Source: Mogibacterium sp. (lineage in GTDB: Bacteria; Bacillota; Clostridia; Peptostreptococcales; Anaerovoracaceae). Taken from it: a stretch of DNA of 61,371 bases. Below the pieces are notes generated by a model. It was not told the origin of the DNA. It made no database searches and worked only from the letters and a program-made list of their open reading frames with translations. Position 1 is the first letter of the stretch, and each line of letters begins with the position of its first letter. The stretch is from NCBI GenBank assembly GCA_017431685.1, contig JAFRKO010000051.1:1-61371 (forward strand). The letters run 5' to 3'. Of this stretch, positions 1 through 8,606 are shown in pieces. A program made the translations under genes and the position numbers.

Positions 1-28
1 AATTTGAACATATAAGGAGGTGTCGACA

Positions 29-208
29 GTGGCAGTACCTAAGAGGAAAACATCACAGGCTAAGACCAGCGGCAGAAAGGCTGCTAACATGAAGAAGAGC
101 ATGACCGGACTTTCGATCTGTCCTCAGTGCCATGAGCCAAAGCTTCCACACAGAGTATGTCCTACATGCGGTTATTATGACGGCAAGGACGTCGTTAACG
201 CAGAGTAG
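29..208 (+). CDS. rpmF: 50S ribosomal protein L32 (bL32)
   Basis: Structural protein of the large ribosomal subunit, 59 residues. The start is the GTG at 29: AAGGAGG at 14-20 lies 8 bases upstream, and the product then begins MAVPKRKTS as in other L32 proteins. The in-frame GTG at 20 overlaps the Shine-Dalgarno and is unlikely. A basic N-terminal third is followed by a four-cysteine zinc ribbon (CPQC ... CPTC), so this is the zinc-binding form of L32. The gene is probably the end of an operon that begins before the window, since a terminator follows. Identification is secure. Confidence 0.97.
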   Translation: MAVPKRKTSQAKTSGRKAANMKKSMTGLSICPQCHEPKLPHRVCPTCGYYDGKDVVNAE

Positions 209-237
209 TGGAAACAAAATCTTAAAAAGATCAGACG

Positions 238-264
238 GAGCCCCTGCGAAGGGGGCTTTTGTTT
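238..264 (+). terminator. Rho-independent terminator after rpmF
   Basis: GCCCC (240-244) pairs with GGGGC (252-256) around a short GCGAA-type loop and is followed directly by TTTTGTTTTG. It separates rpmF from ftsK. Confidence 0.85.
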
Positions 265-277
265 TGTTAAGATTAGT

Positions 278-306
278 ATTACAAAATCAACATGTTGTAG
301 TATAAT
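278..306 (+). promoter_or_regulatory. Probable sigma-A promoter for ftsK
   Basis: TATAAT at 301-306 is a perfect -10. ATTACA at 278-283, 17 bases upstream, matches four of six -35 positions. The site lies between the rpmF terminator and the ftsK start. Confidence 0.45.
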
Positions 307-347
307 TGATTGAATATCTACATTATATATGATATGAGGAATGCATA

Positions 348-3300
348 ATGGCACAGCAGACAAATAACAACGGCACTAAACGCGGTCCGGGAAGACCGCC
401 CGGGAGCAAAAACAAGCAAAAGAGTACTGCTTCGGGTGCTTCATCTAAAAAAACATCATATTCCGGAAATCCTACAAAACAGGAAGTACTTGATGAGATG
501 AAACGCAGAAGTGACCGTGAGAAGAGAAACAACGATGTGATATGGAGCATCACCATGATCGCCATCTCACTGTTTCTGTTTTTCACGGTGGTGATGGACA
601 CGACCGGAAGTTTCGGAATGAAGGTACATGATATCTGCAACGGACTCTTCGGAAAGATGGCATTCGTGCTGCCTTTCCTTGTTTTGGTTTTTGCTCTTCT
701 GCTTTTAGCCGGAAAGCTCAGCCATATAAACACACGCACAGCCATTTTCAGTCTGCTTATATTTATAAACATGTGCGTGCTGAATTCGTACAGATTTATC
801 GATCCTAAAGATATAAGATTCGGCTTCAAAGATATGGTCGATTTCTATATTTACGGTGTAGACGGTAAAAAAGGAGGCGTGCTTGGTATGGAGATAGGTT
901 CCATACTTGCCAAGCTCTTCGGTATGCCGGGCCTCCTTATCATCTCTGTAACTATCCTGATTATTTCAATATTCATGGTCGCTAATTCTCCTATTTCAAG
1001 ACTGGCAGGCAGAATCGGCAGCAAAAGAGAACAGAGCAGGATACTTAAAGAAATCGAGGAAGATGAGAAGAGAAGGCTTACGGATGCTCAGATTAAGGCA
1101 GCGATAGCGGCTGATCCGTCTATTTCAGCAGAAGCCGAGGAGAAGAAACCTTTCTGGAAATCAATCATCAGCGGTATTATACGTGAGGAAGAACCTGATG
1201 AAAATGCAGCACAGTCAGCGGCAGCTGCAACCGCACCGTCAGTGGATGATATACCTAAACCATTCGGTAACAATGCATCTGCCCGTGCTGATATGGATTA
1301 TACTCAGATAATAAATACATCTGCTGCCGCTTCAGAAAAAAAGCTGAGCAGAGGTACATTGTTCAACAGAATGAAAAGTGTTTTCGCCGGAATCGACAGC
1401 GAGACTGGTGAAAACGTAACATCAGAAGCCCTTAAAGGTTCCGAGCCATCAGGCAAGGTTGGGCTGAATGGAGATAAGTCTGCACCAAGGAATGTATACT
1501 CAGACAGCAGAAACTGCGATTCTGATGATGAGAATTTTGGTTATAAAGGGAAAAAGCGCACTGCTGACAAACCGGCAGTAAAGACCGGTATGGGTCTTGG
1601 TGATCCTGATGAGATAGTACATTCCGGTTCTTACGGGCTCGACGGGCACACAAAGTCGGGAAATACGGTAAAGACTACCGGCCTTGACCACTCTGAAGCT
1701 CCAAAAGTTTCAAAAACTTCCGGTGTATCTGCCACAGTCAGCAGCAATTCTGAAGCGAAGCCTAAAGCTTCCGCAGTTAAACCTGCTGCGCCTGCTCCGA
1801 AGCAGGAAGAGCAGGTCACTGATGATGCAGAAATCTCAGCAGGGTTCAACACCATGACTGATGATATGTCATATGAGCTTCCGCCTGTCAGTCTGCTTAA
1901 GAAAGATACCGGATCAAAACAGCTTATGAACGACGCTCAGCTTCAGGCAAGGGCAGAGCTTCTGGAGCAGACCCTTAACGATTTCGGAGTAGATGCCAGA
2001 GTACTTAAGGTGACACAGGGCGCTTCCGTTACAAGATATGAAGTGCAGCCGGCGACCGGTGTAAAGGTTGCAAGCATCACAAGGCTGGCAGATGACATCG
2101 CACTTAATCTGAGAGCAAGGAGCCTGCGTATAGAAGCTCCTATACCGGGCAAAGCTGCAGTAGGTATTGAGGTTGAAAACGATAAACCTGCACCTGTACT
2201 GATCCGGGATCTGATCGATTCGGATGAATTCAGGGAAGCTTCATCAATAGTTGAATTCGTTGTAGGCAAAGACATTTCCGGCAACAACATTGTGGCAGAC
2301 TTAAGTGATATGCCGCACCTGCTTATAGCAGGTGCAACCGGTTCAGGAAAGTCCGTCTGTATCAATTCGATAGTTACAAGCTTCCTTTATAAAGCAAGGC
2401 CTTCTGAACTTAAGCTCATTATGATAGACCCTAAAGTTGTCGAACTCGGCAACTATAATGGCATACCGCATATGCTTACGCCTGTGGTAACAGATCCGCG
2501 CAAGGCAGCGCGTGCTCTCGCCATCGCCGTCGAGGAAATGGACAAGAGATATGAGCTCTTTGCTGAACACAATGTAAAGGATCTTAAATCGTATAATGAA
2601 CTCATGAGAGTCGATCAGAGATATGCGGACTGCAAGCCTCAGATAGTAATTATCATAGATGAGCTTGCTGATCTTATGATGGCGTCACCGTCAGAAGTGG
2701 AGAATTCTATCTGCCGTCTGGCACAGAAGGCAAGAGCTGCAGGTATGCATCTTATCGTAGCTACTCAGAGACCATCTGTCGATGTAGTTACAGGTCTTAT
2801 CAAAGCCAATATTCCTTCAAGGATTGCGTTCAGTGTGGCTTCACAGTTTGACTCGCGCACTATACTTGATATGGCAGGAGCTGAGAAGCTTCTGGGCAAG
2901 GGTGATATGCTCTTTTCTCCGGTTGGTTCAACAAAGCCGTACAGAGTTCAGGGCCCGTACATCTCAGAGAAAGAAATAGATAAGGTCATCAGATTCGTAA
3001 AGAAGGAAGGCGGAAATCCTGACTACGATGAAGAACTCAAGAGTGCTATCGAAAACGCTGACAAAAGATCCAGCAAAGAACCTCAGGATGAACTGACCGA
3101 AGACGCGATAGCATTCATCTTTAAGTCAAAACAGGCCTCCGTATCAATGCTGCAGAGAAGATTCCGTATAGGATACAACAGAGCAGCCAGAATCATTGAT
3201 GAGATAGAAGAAAAGGGTATAATCGGTCCTTCGGATGGCTCCAGACCGCGTCAGCTGCTTATAAGTGAGGAAGAGTATTACGGAGGATATGAATCTGAGC

Positions 3301-3509
3301 AGGAACCTGAATCACCTCAGGTAAGCGAACCTGAGCCGGTATACGTACCGGAAAAGTCAGAAGGATCTGATTATGAGATGGCTCCTGAAGATGACGGAAT
3401 ACGTTCATCTAGCGGTCTCAGTACAACGCAGGCAATGGATTCCTTCAATTCTCTGCCTGAATCAGTACGACGTATGATAATGGATGCAGACAGTGAAAGT
3501 GATTATTGA
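348..3509 (+). CDS. ftsK: DNA translocase FtsK/SpoIIIE family
   Basis: Septum-located, ATP-driven DNA pump that clears chromosome DNA from the closing septum, 1053 residues. In order: a basic N-terminal tail with an AT-hook-like stretch (residues about 11-24, core GPGRPPGSK); four membrane helices (about 65-88, 103-125, 130-150, 192-213); a long low-complexity linker (about 230-530); the RecA-like motor with Walker A GATGSGKS (662-669) and Walker B IVIIIDELADLM (from 766); and a winged-helix gamma domain (about 917-975) that reads oriented DNA sequences. An acidic tail follows. The linker makes it longer than the usual 750-800 residues. The stop abuts rimO, so ftsK-rimO-pgsA-cinA form one transcription unit. 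FtsK and SpoIIIE cannot be told apart from sequence alone. Confidence 0.95.
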   Translation: MAQQTNNNGTKRGPGRPPGSKNKQKSTASGASSKKTSYSGNPTKQEVLDEMKRRSDREKRNNDVIWSITMIAISLFLFFTVVMDTTGSFGMKVHDICNGLFGKMAFVLPFLVLVFALLLLAGKLSHINTRTAIFSLLIFINMCVLNSYRFIDPKDIRFGFKDMVDFYIYGVDGKKGGVLGMEIGSILAKLFGMPGLLIISVTILIISIFMVANSPISRLAGRIGSKREQSRILKEIEEDEKRRLTDAQIKAAIAADPSISAEAEEKKPFWKSIISGIIREEEPDENAAQSAAAATAPSVDDIPKPFGNNASARADMDYTQIINTSAAASEKKLSRGTLFNRMKSVFAGIDSETGENVTSEALKGSEPSGKVGLNGDKSAPRNVYSDSRNCDSDDENFGYKGKKRTADKPAVKTGMGLGDPDEIVHSGSYGLDGHTKSGNTVKTTGLDHSEAPKVSKTSGVSATVSSNSEAKPKASAVKPAAPAPKQEEQVTDDAEISAGFNTMTDDMSYELPPVSLLKKDTGSKQLMNDAQLQARAELLEQTLNDFGVDARVLKVTQGASVTRYEVQPATGVKVASITRLADDIALNLRARSLRIEAPIPGKAAVGIEVENDKPAPVLIRDLIDSDEFREASSIVEFVVGKDISGNNIVADLSDMPHLLIAGATGSGKSVCINSIVTSFLYKARPSELKLIMIDPKVVELGNYNGIPHMLTPVVTDPRKAARALAIAVEEMDKRYELFAEHNVKDLKSYNELMRVDQRYADCKPQIVIIIDELADLMMASPSEVENSICRLAQKARAAGMHLIVATQRPSVDVVTGLIKANIPSRIAFSVASQFDSRTILDMAGAEKLLGKGDMLFSPVGSTKPYRVQGPYISEKEIDKVIRFVKKEGGNPDYDEELKSAIENADKRSSKEPQDELTEDAIAFIFKSKQASVSMLQRRFRIGYNRAARIIDEIEEKGIIGPSDGSRPRQLLISEEEYYGGYESEQEPESPQVSEPEPVYVPEKSEGSDYEMAPEDDGIRSSSGLSTTQAMDSFNSLPESVRRMIMDADSESDY

Positions 3510-3511
3510 TC

Positions 3512-4909
3512 ATGAAAGTTTTTATAGACACATTCGGATGTGCAAAAAATGAATACGATTCTTCAGTTCTTGCAGCCAAGCTCGTAGACAGGGGCTGCAG
3601 CATTGTTTACGATGCCATGGAAGCTGATGTTCTTATATTAAACACATGCGGATTCATTGAAGATGCAAAAAAAGAATCTATTGACAGACTGTTTGAGCTG
3701 ATTGAGCTGCGCGGAGAGAAAAAGAAGCTTATAGTCACAGGCTGCCTCTCTGAGCGTTATCATAAGGAACTTGCCGAGGAAATACCTGAAGTGGACATGT
3801 TCTTCGGGGTCAACGATTACGATGACATACCTGACATTCTGCTTGCGGATTCGGAAAAGGGCAGAGAAAGTTCTGATATGGTAGGCTGTGTACTTGATCC
3901 GCTGCCTTATCGCAGACGCATCTATGATTTCTTTGAAGAAGCTCCTTACTATGGCTATCTTAAAATAGCAGAGGGCTGTTATAATGCTTGCAGTTTCTGT
4001 GCTATACCGTCTATAAGAGGTGCTTTCCGCTCAAAAAAGATAGAAGACTGCATTAAAGAAGCTGAAGATATGGCATCCGAAGGTATCAGAGAGCTTATAC
4101 TGATAGCCCAGGATACATCTCAGTACGGACGTGATCTCTATGGAGAAGTGCGTCTTCCTGAACTTCTGCACAGGCTGTGCAGAGTAGACGGCATAGAATG
4201 GATAAGACTCATGTATGTTTACGATAATGGTATTACTGATGAGCTGATAGACACCATCGCGAACGAGCCGAAAATCTGCAAATATATAGATATGCCGATA
4301 CAGCATATATCAGATCATGTTCTGAATCGTATGAGAAGACAATCTACAGGAGATTCCATCAAATCTATAATAGAAAAATTAAGAGAAAGAATCCCTGATG
4401 TTCATATCAGAACTACTCTGCTTGTCGGATTTCCGGGTGAAACAAAAGAGGATATCGATGAACTCATTGATTTTATTGACACATATAAGATAGACAGGCT
4501 TGGCGCATTCGCGTTCTCAGACGAAGAGGGAACTCCTTCATATACAATGGACGGTAAAATTCCTGAAGAAGAGCGCACCGCAAGACGCAATCTTGTAATG
4601 GAGCATCAGCTTGCAGTAAGCGAGATGCTGAATGAGCGCAAGATCGGCAAAGTGTATGAAATCATCGTTGACAAATGTATTGAAATAGACGCTGAAGACA
4701 TGGTCGAAGATTTCAATGATGTATCCGAAGATGTGCTTGCTCAGCTTGTTAATGTATATTCCGGACGCACACGATATGATGCGCCTGAAATAGATTGTGA
4801 TGTGACGTTCAGGTCAGGCAGGATCGATCTTGCCGCTGGCGACATCGTAAAAGTACGTATAACTGACACATATGAATATGATCTTGAGGGAGAAGAGGTA
4901 GAACAATGA
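3512..4909 (+). CDS. rimO: Ribosomal protein S12 methylthiotransferase RimO
   Basis: Radical-SAM enzyme that adds a methylthio group to a conserved aspartate of ribosomal protein S12. It has an N-terminal MTTase domain with three cluster cysteines (C10 in FGCAKNE, C46 in NTCGF, C78 in TGCLSE). The radical-SAM CxxxCxxC follows at C156, C160 and C163 (CYNACSFC), then a C-terminal TRAM domain. The ATG at 3512 gives the family-typical MKVFIDTFGC; a TTG six bases earlier overlaps the ftsK stop and is less likely. The gene is translationally close to ftsK, and its end overlaps pgsA by four bases (ATGA). RimO is favoured over MiaB by the N-terminal sequence and length. Confidence 0.94.
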   Translation: MKVFIDTFGCAKNEYDSSVLAAKLVDRGCSIVYDAMEADVLILNTCGFIEDAKKESIDRLFELIELRGEKKKLIVTGCLSERYHKELAEEIPEVDMFFGVNDYDDIPDILLADSEKGRESSDMVGCVLDPLPYRRRIYDFFEEAPYYGYLKIAEGCYNACSFCAIPSIRGAFRSKKIEDCIKEAEDMASEGIRELILIAQDTSQYGRDLYGEVRLPELLHRLCRVDGIEWIRLMYVYDNGITDELIDTIANEPKICKYIDMPIQHISDHVLNRMRRQSTGDSIKSIIEKLRERIPDVHIRTTLLVGFPGETKEDIDELIDFIDTYKIDRLGAFAFSDEEGTPSYTMDGKIPEEERTARRNLVMEHQLAVSEMLNERKIGKVYEIIVDKCIEIDAEDMVEDFNDVSEDVLAQLVNVYSGRTRYDAPEIDCDVTFRSGRIDLAAGDIVKVRITDTYEYDLEGEEVEQ

Positions 4910-5442
4910 ATCTTCCAAACAAACTGACAATAGTCCGTATGATAGCAGTTCCTTTCTTTATAGCTGCGTATCTGCTCGGCTACTATCCTGCATCACTTAT
5001 TATTTTTATCTGCGCATCTGTAACCGATTACTTTGACGGCAAGATAGCGCGTTCCCGCAATCTTGTGACAAATTTCGGCAAGATCATGGATCCGCTGGCT
5101 GACAAGATACTTGTTTATTCTGCACTTTGTCTCTTCATAGAATCAGATATTATAAAGGCATGGATGCTTATTCTCATACTTGCGCGTGAATTCATTGTCG
5201 CCGGTATGAGAACTGTAGCTGCTTCGGAGGGTACAGTTCTTGCAGCAGGTATGTCAGGCAAAATCAAAACAGTGCTCCAGATGGTAGCAGTCATAGTGTT
5301 CTTATTCTCGCTGTGTCTTAATGATGACGTACAATCAAAATTTATGATGGCCGGAAACGTTATCTTCTGGGCTTCGCTTGTCATGACTGTTTATTCCGGG
5401 ACTGAATATGTCCTGAAAAACCGCAGCGTTTTCAGCATGTAG
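4906..5442 (+). CDS. pgsA: CDP-diacylglycerol--glycerol-3-phosphate 3-phosphatidyltransferase
   Basis: Membrane enzyme that makes phosphatidylglycerol phosphate, the committed step to phosphatidylglycerol and cardiolipin. The 178-residue product is almost all hydrophobic helices. It carries the CDP-alcohol phosphotransferase signature D-G-x2-A-R-x8-G-x3-D-x3-D, here DGKIAR through DPLADK at residues about 46-69. Its ATG overlaps the rimO stop (ATGA), indicating coupled translation. The order rimO-pgsA-cinA-recA is common in Clostridia. Confidence 0.95.
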   Translation: MNLPNKLTIVRMIAVPFFIAAYLLGYYPASLIIFICASVTDYFDGKIARSRNLVTNFGKIMDPLADKILVYSALCLFIESDIIKAWMLILILAREFIVAGMRTVAASEGTVLAAGMSGKIKTVLQMVAVIVFLFSLCLNDDVQSKFMMAGNVIFWASLVMTVYSGTEYVLKNRSVFSM

Positions 5443-5455
5443 AAAGGGGCAGCTT

Positions 5456-6685
5456 TTGAAGACTTCCATACTAGCCGTCGGTACCGAACTTCTTTTCGGA
5501 CAGACGGTCAACACAAATGCAGCGTTTCTGTCAGACAAGCTCAATCACATGGGTTTTGATGTCATGTATCATTTTGTAGTAGGAGATAACCCCGCCAGGC
5601 TCAAGGAAAAACTTGCTGAGGCTTTCAGTGATACAGACCTTGTAATTCTTACAGGCGGACTGGGACCAACACAGGATGATCTTACAAAGGAAATGGTTGC
5701 TGAATACATGGGAAGAAACATGTATCTTGATGAAGAAGTCATTGAGCAGCTCAAAGGATTTTTTGAAAAGCGCGGGAGAAAAATGACTGAAAACAATGTC
5801 AAACAGGCATATCTTCCTGAAGGATGCACGCCTTTCTATAATGCATCAGGCACTGCGCCCGGATTTGCTCTGAGTGTAGACGGCAAAACAGCTATATGCC
5901 TTCCGGGACCGCCTCGTGAAATGATGTGGCTCTGGGATAACGGAGTTAGGGCATATCTTGAGCAGTTCATGGACAAAAAGATGTTCTATCGTGTCATACG
6001 CACAATAGGCATCGGTGAATCGGATCTTGAAACCATCCTTATGCCTGTTATAGACGGACAGACAGATCCTACAGTTGCTACATATGCAAAGGAAGGGGAA
6101 TGCACTCTCAGGGTCGCTTCACAGAGAGATACTATCGAAGAAGCAGAAGCGGCAGTTCGTGAAATGACTGAGCGTATTGACGCGCTGGTCGGTGATTATA
6201 TTTACAGCTATGACGACGAAGATCTTAAAGACGTGGTCGTAAGGATACTTAAAGAAAAAGGTCTCAGAATCACTTCCGCAGAATCATGCACAGGAGGTCT
6301 GTTCCCAGCATCGATCACCGATGTGGCAGGAGCTTCTGACGTACTGTCCTCAGCTTATGTAACATATTCTAATGAAAGTAAGATCAAAGAACTGAATGTT
6401 CCTGCTGAGATCATTGACAGATACGGAGTTGTAAGCCCTCAGGTCGCAAAGGCCATGGCTGAAGGCGCCAGAGTCCGCGCAGGAGCAGATATAGCAGTTT
6501 CGGTCACGGGTTACGCCGGGCCGGAGGCTGATCCCGGGCATGAAGCCGGAGAAGCTTATATCGGGTATGCTATGGGAGATAATATAGGCTTCTATGAAGT
6601 CCGTACATCAAGGAACGAACGGAAATGGAACCGCAACTACATACTGCTCAGGATGCTGAGGGCTGTATATCTTCTTATTAAGTAA
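5456..6685 (+). CDS. cinA: CinA: competence/damage-inducible protein, NMN amidohydrolase family
   Basis: Two-domain protein of 409 residues. The N-terminal MoaB/MogA-like domain contains TGGLGPTQDD (about 62-71) and GTAPGF. The C-terminal CinA amidase domain deamidates nicotinamide mononucleotide for pyridine-nucleotide salvage and carries ESCTGG (about 276-281) and SVTGYAGP. The start is a TTG at 5456, supported by AAAGGGG 7 bases upstream at 5443-5449 and by the family-typical N-terminus MKTSILAVGTELL. The gene follows pgsA by 13 bases and precedes recA, a pairing widely conserved in Firmicutes, but a separate promoter lies before recA here. Confidence 0.93.
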   Translation: MKTSILAVGTELLFGQTVNTNAAFLSDKLNHMGFDVMYHFVVGDNPARLKEKLAEAFSDTDLVILTGGLGPTQDDLTKEMVAEYMGRNMYLDEEVIEQLKGFFEKRGRKMTENNVKQAYLPEGCTPFYNASGTAPGFALSVDGKTAICLPGPPREMMWLWDNGVRAYLEQFMDKKMFYRVIRTIGIGESDLETILMPVIDGQTDPTVATYAKEGECTLRVASQRDTIEEAEAAVREMTERIDALVGDYIYSYDDEDLKDVVVRILKEKGLRITSAESCTGGLFPASITDVAGASDVLSSAYVTYSNESKIKELNVPAEIIDRYGVVSPQVAKAMAEGARVRAGADIAVSVTGYAGPEADPGHEAGEAYIGYAMGDNIGFYEVRTSRNERKWNRNYILLRMLRAVYLLIK

Positions 6686-6728
6686 GTTCAGGTCCGGTAC
6701 AATAAAAAGTGCTGTGTACATTAAAAAG

Positions 6729-6777
6729 GTCTTCAGATGTCGAATAAAGGGCATTGAGCGTTCGACAAACTGAAGAC
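6729..6777. repeat. Long imperfect inverted repeat upstream of recA
   Basis: GTCTTCAG (6729-6736) pairs with CTGAAGAC (6770-6777), and after a small asymmetric internal loop GTCGAA (6739-6744) pairs with TTCGAC (6761-6766); the loop is 16 bases. No T run follows on either strand, so it is a poor intrinsic terminator. It could be a processing stem at the end of the cinA transcript or a protein-binding dyad. Confidence 0.6.
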
Positions 6778-6792
6778 TATGAAAATATAATA

Positions 6793-6821
6793 TTGACAGC
6801 AGAAAACTATAGCAGTAATAT
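6793..6821 (+). promoter_or_regulatory. recA promoter
   Basis: TTGACA at 6793-6798 and TAATAT at 6816-6821 with exactly 17 bases between them. The LexA box follows directly, so repressor would cover the start site. Confidence 0.85.
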
Positions 6822-6826
6822 AAACA

Positions 6827-6840
6827 AGAACACACGTTCT
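6827..6840. promoter_or_regulatory. LexA (Cheo/DinR) SOS box of recA
   Basis: AGAACACACGTTCT has the core GAAC-N4-GTTC at 6828-6839 and fits the Firmicute consensus CGAACRNRYGTTYC except at the outermost bases. It sits 6 bases after the -10, a normal repressor position. LexA itself is not in the window. Confidence 0.88.
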
Positions 6841-6863
6841 ATTTTAAAATTAACGGAGGATAT

Positions 6864-7925
6864 ATGGCTACACAGAATGCAGGCAATGCGGATAGATCCG
6901 CAAAAGAAAAAGCATTACAGCAGGCATTGGATCAGATACAGAAGCAGTACGGAAAAGGATCGATCATGAGACTCGGAGAGTCCGGCCCTGTAAGCAATAT
7001 AGATGTTATTTCCACCGGTTCAGTAAGCCTTGATTTTGCAACGGGAGTGGGTGGCTACCCGAAGGGAAGGATCATCGAGATATACGGGCCTGAATCTTCA
7101 GGTAAAACAACACTTACACTTCATGCCATTGCTGAAGCTCAGCGTAACGGCGGTCAGGCCGCGTTCATAGATGCGGAGCACGCGCTTGATCCTGTATATG
7201 CAAGAAACCTTGGTGTAAATGTAGATGAGCTTCTGGTATCACAGCCTGATACCGGAGAGCAGGCTCTTGAGATCTGCGAGCTGCTCACAAGAAGCGGAGC
7301 TGTAGATATAATAGTTATTGACTCAGTTGCAGCTCTGGTACCTAAAGCAGAGATACAGGGTGAAATGGGGGATTCTCATGTAGGCCTTCAGGCCAGACTT
7401 ATGTCACAGGCGCTTCGTAAGATAGCAGGTGCTATCAACAGATCGAGCACTTGCGTCATATTCATCAACCAGCTCAGAGAAAAAATCGGTGTTATGTTCG
7501 GAAATCCTGAAACTACTACCGGAGGCCGCGCACTCAAGTTCTATGCGTCGATGAGACTCGATGTCAGAAAGATAGATACCATAAAGAAGGGCGAAGATGT
7601 TCTCGGTAACCGTACCAGGGTAAAAATTGTAAAGAACAAAGTGGCGCCGCCTTTCAGAAAAGCAGAATTTGACATCATGTACGGCACCGGAATTTCGCTT
7701 TCGGGAGACATACTTGATCTTGCATCTGATGTTGGCATAATCGATAAATCCGGATCCTGGTACAGTTATAAAAATGAAAGAATCGGTCAGGGAAGAGAGA
7801 ACGTAAAGGCATATCTGGAAGCAAACCCTGAGGTTCTTGAAGAGATCCGCGGAAAACTCATGCAGCATCTTATGGGCAAAGATGACGGACTGAATGTTGA
7901 TGAAGACGGAGTAGTGATTGAATAA
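6864..7925 (+). CDS. recA: Recombinase RecA
   Basis: Strand-exchange protein for homologous recombination and co-protease for LexA self-cleavage; 353 residues, normal length. Walker A GPESSGKT is at 75-82. Further family blocks include EHALDPVYA, the Walker B region [10 protein letters not shown] and the L2 region with [10 protein letters not shown]. The start follows ACGGAGGA at a good distance, 24 bases past the SOS box, so the gene is its own damage-inducible unit. The C-terminal acidic tail is short. recX, a frequent partner, is not adjacent; an editing deacylase follows instead. Confidence 0.98.
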   Translation: MATQNAGNADRSAKEKALQQALDQIQKQYGKGSIMRLGESGPVSNIDVISTGSVSLDFATGVGGYPKGRIIEIYGPESSGKTTLTLHAIAEAQRNGGQAAFIDAEHALDPVYARNLGVNVDELLVSQPDTGEQALEICELLTRSGAVDIIVIDSVAALVPKAEIQGEMGDSHVGLQARLMSQALRKIAGAINRSSTCVIFINQLREKIGVMFGNPETTTGGRALKFYASMRLDVRKIDTIKKGEDVLGNRTRVKIVKNKVAPPFRKAEFDIMYGTGISLSGDILDLASDVGIIDKSGSWYSYKNERIGQGRENVKAYLEANPEVLEEIRGKLMQHLMGKDDGLNVDEDGVVIE

Positions 7926-8469
7926 TATGGAACTATTCACCGGCAGACCAACAGATGTATCGGACAGAACCGATAAAGAGATCAAAGTATATGACTTTCT
8001 GGATGAGCTGGGTATCTGTTACTGGAGACTTGATCACGCACCGGCATTCGGATCTGAAGAAGAACTTTGCCGTGATATAGAAGAATCTCTCGGAGCAAAG
8101 ATATGTAAAAATCTTTTTCTCGCAAACCGTCAGCGCACCAGGTTCTATATGCTTATGATACCGGATCATAAAGTGTTCCGAAGCAGCGACATATCAAAGC
8201 AGGCAGGAAGCTCCAGACTTCACTTTGCTGAATCAGAATATATGGAGGAACTTATAGACTGTTCTCCGGGTTCTGCAAGTGTGATGGGGCTTATGAATGA
8301 CACGGACCACAAAGTACAGCTGCTTGTCGACGATGATGTGATAAATGCGGAGTATGTAGGATGTCATCCGTGTATCAATACATCGAGTTTAAGAATAAAG
8401 TCCTCAGACATCTTCGATAAGTTTGTAAAAGCAATCGGTCACGATTTTATAGTCGTGCATGCTGAATAA
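7918..8469 (+). CDS. Prolyl-tRNA editing deacylase, ProX/PrdX type
   Basis: Free-standing editing domain of the YbaK/ProX superfamily that hydrolyses alanine mischarged on tRNA-Pro in the cytoplasm. The 183-residue product carries the family blocks [27 protein letters not shown] and [11 protein letters not shown]. The frame overlaps the recA end. The TTG at 7918 has CGGAG six bases upstream; the ATG at 7927 is the alternative, but its distance from that site is long, so the exact start is uncertain by three codons. It is probably co-transcribed with recA. A second, different editing protein (YbaK) is encoded at 24846-25331. Confidence 0.88.
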   Translation: MNNMELFTGRPTDVSDRTDKEIKVYDFLDELGICYWRLDHAPAFGSEEELCRDIEESLGAKICKNLFLANRQRTRFYMLMIPDHKVFRSSDISKQAGSSRLHFAESEYMEELIDCSPGSASVMGLMNDTDHKVQLLVDDDVINAEYVGCHPCINTSSLRIKSSDIFDKFVKAIGHDFIVVHAE

Positions 8470-8493
8470 AATTGAAATTTTAAAAATTCCTTC

Positions 8494-8522
8494 TTGACCT
8501 TGCAATCGCAATGTAGTATCAT
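8494..8522 (+). promoter_or_regulatory. Promoter of the rplU-rpmA unit
   Basis: TTGACC at 8494-8499 and TATCAT at 8517-8522, 17 bases apart, just upstream of the structured L21 leader. Confidence 0.7.
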
Positions 8523-8527
8523 TTTCA

Positions 8528-8593
8528 GCGGTTAACCGCACGGAGCGGGTTTTAAAGCGTAGCACCCAAACTCCGGCGAGTCTGGTTTAAGGA
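8528..8593 (+). promoter_or_regulatory. Probable L21 leader (ribosomal protein autoregulatory RNA)
   Basis: The 5' leader between the promoter and the rplU ribosome binding site contains the self-complementary GCGGTTAACCGC (8528-8539) and a small hairpin ACTC-CGGC-GAGT (8570-8581) just before AAGGAGG. Position and compact structured nature fit the L21 leader family of Firmicutes, which binds its own product to repress translation. I assign it from location and visible pairing, not from a covariance model. Confidence 0.65.
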
Positions 8594-8606
8594 GGAATTT
8601 GATATT

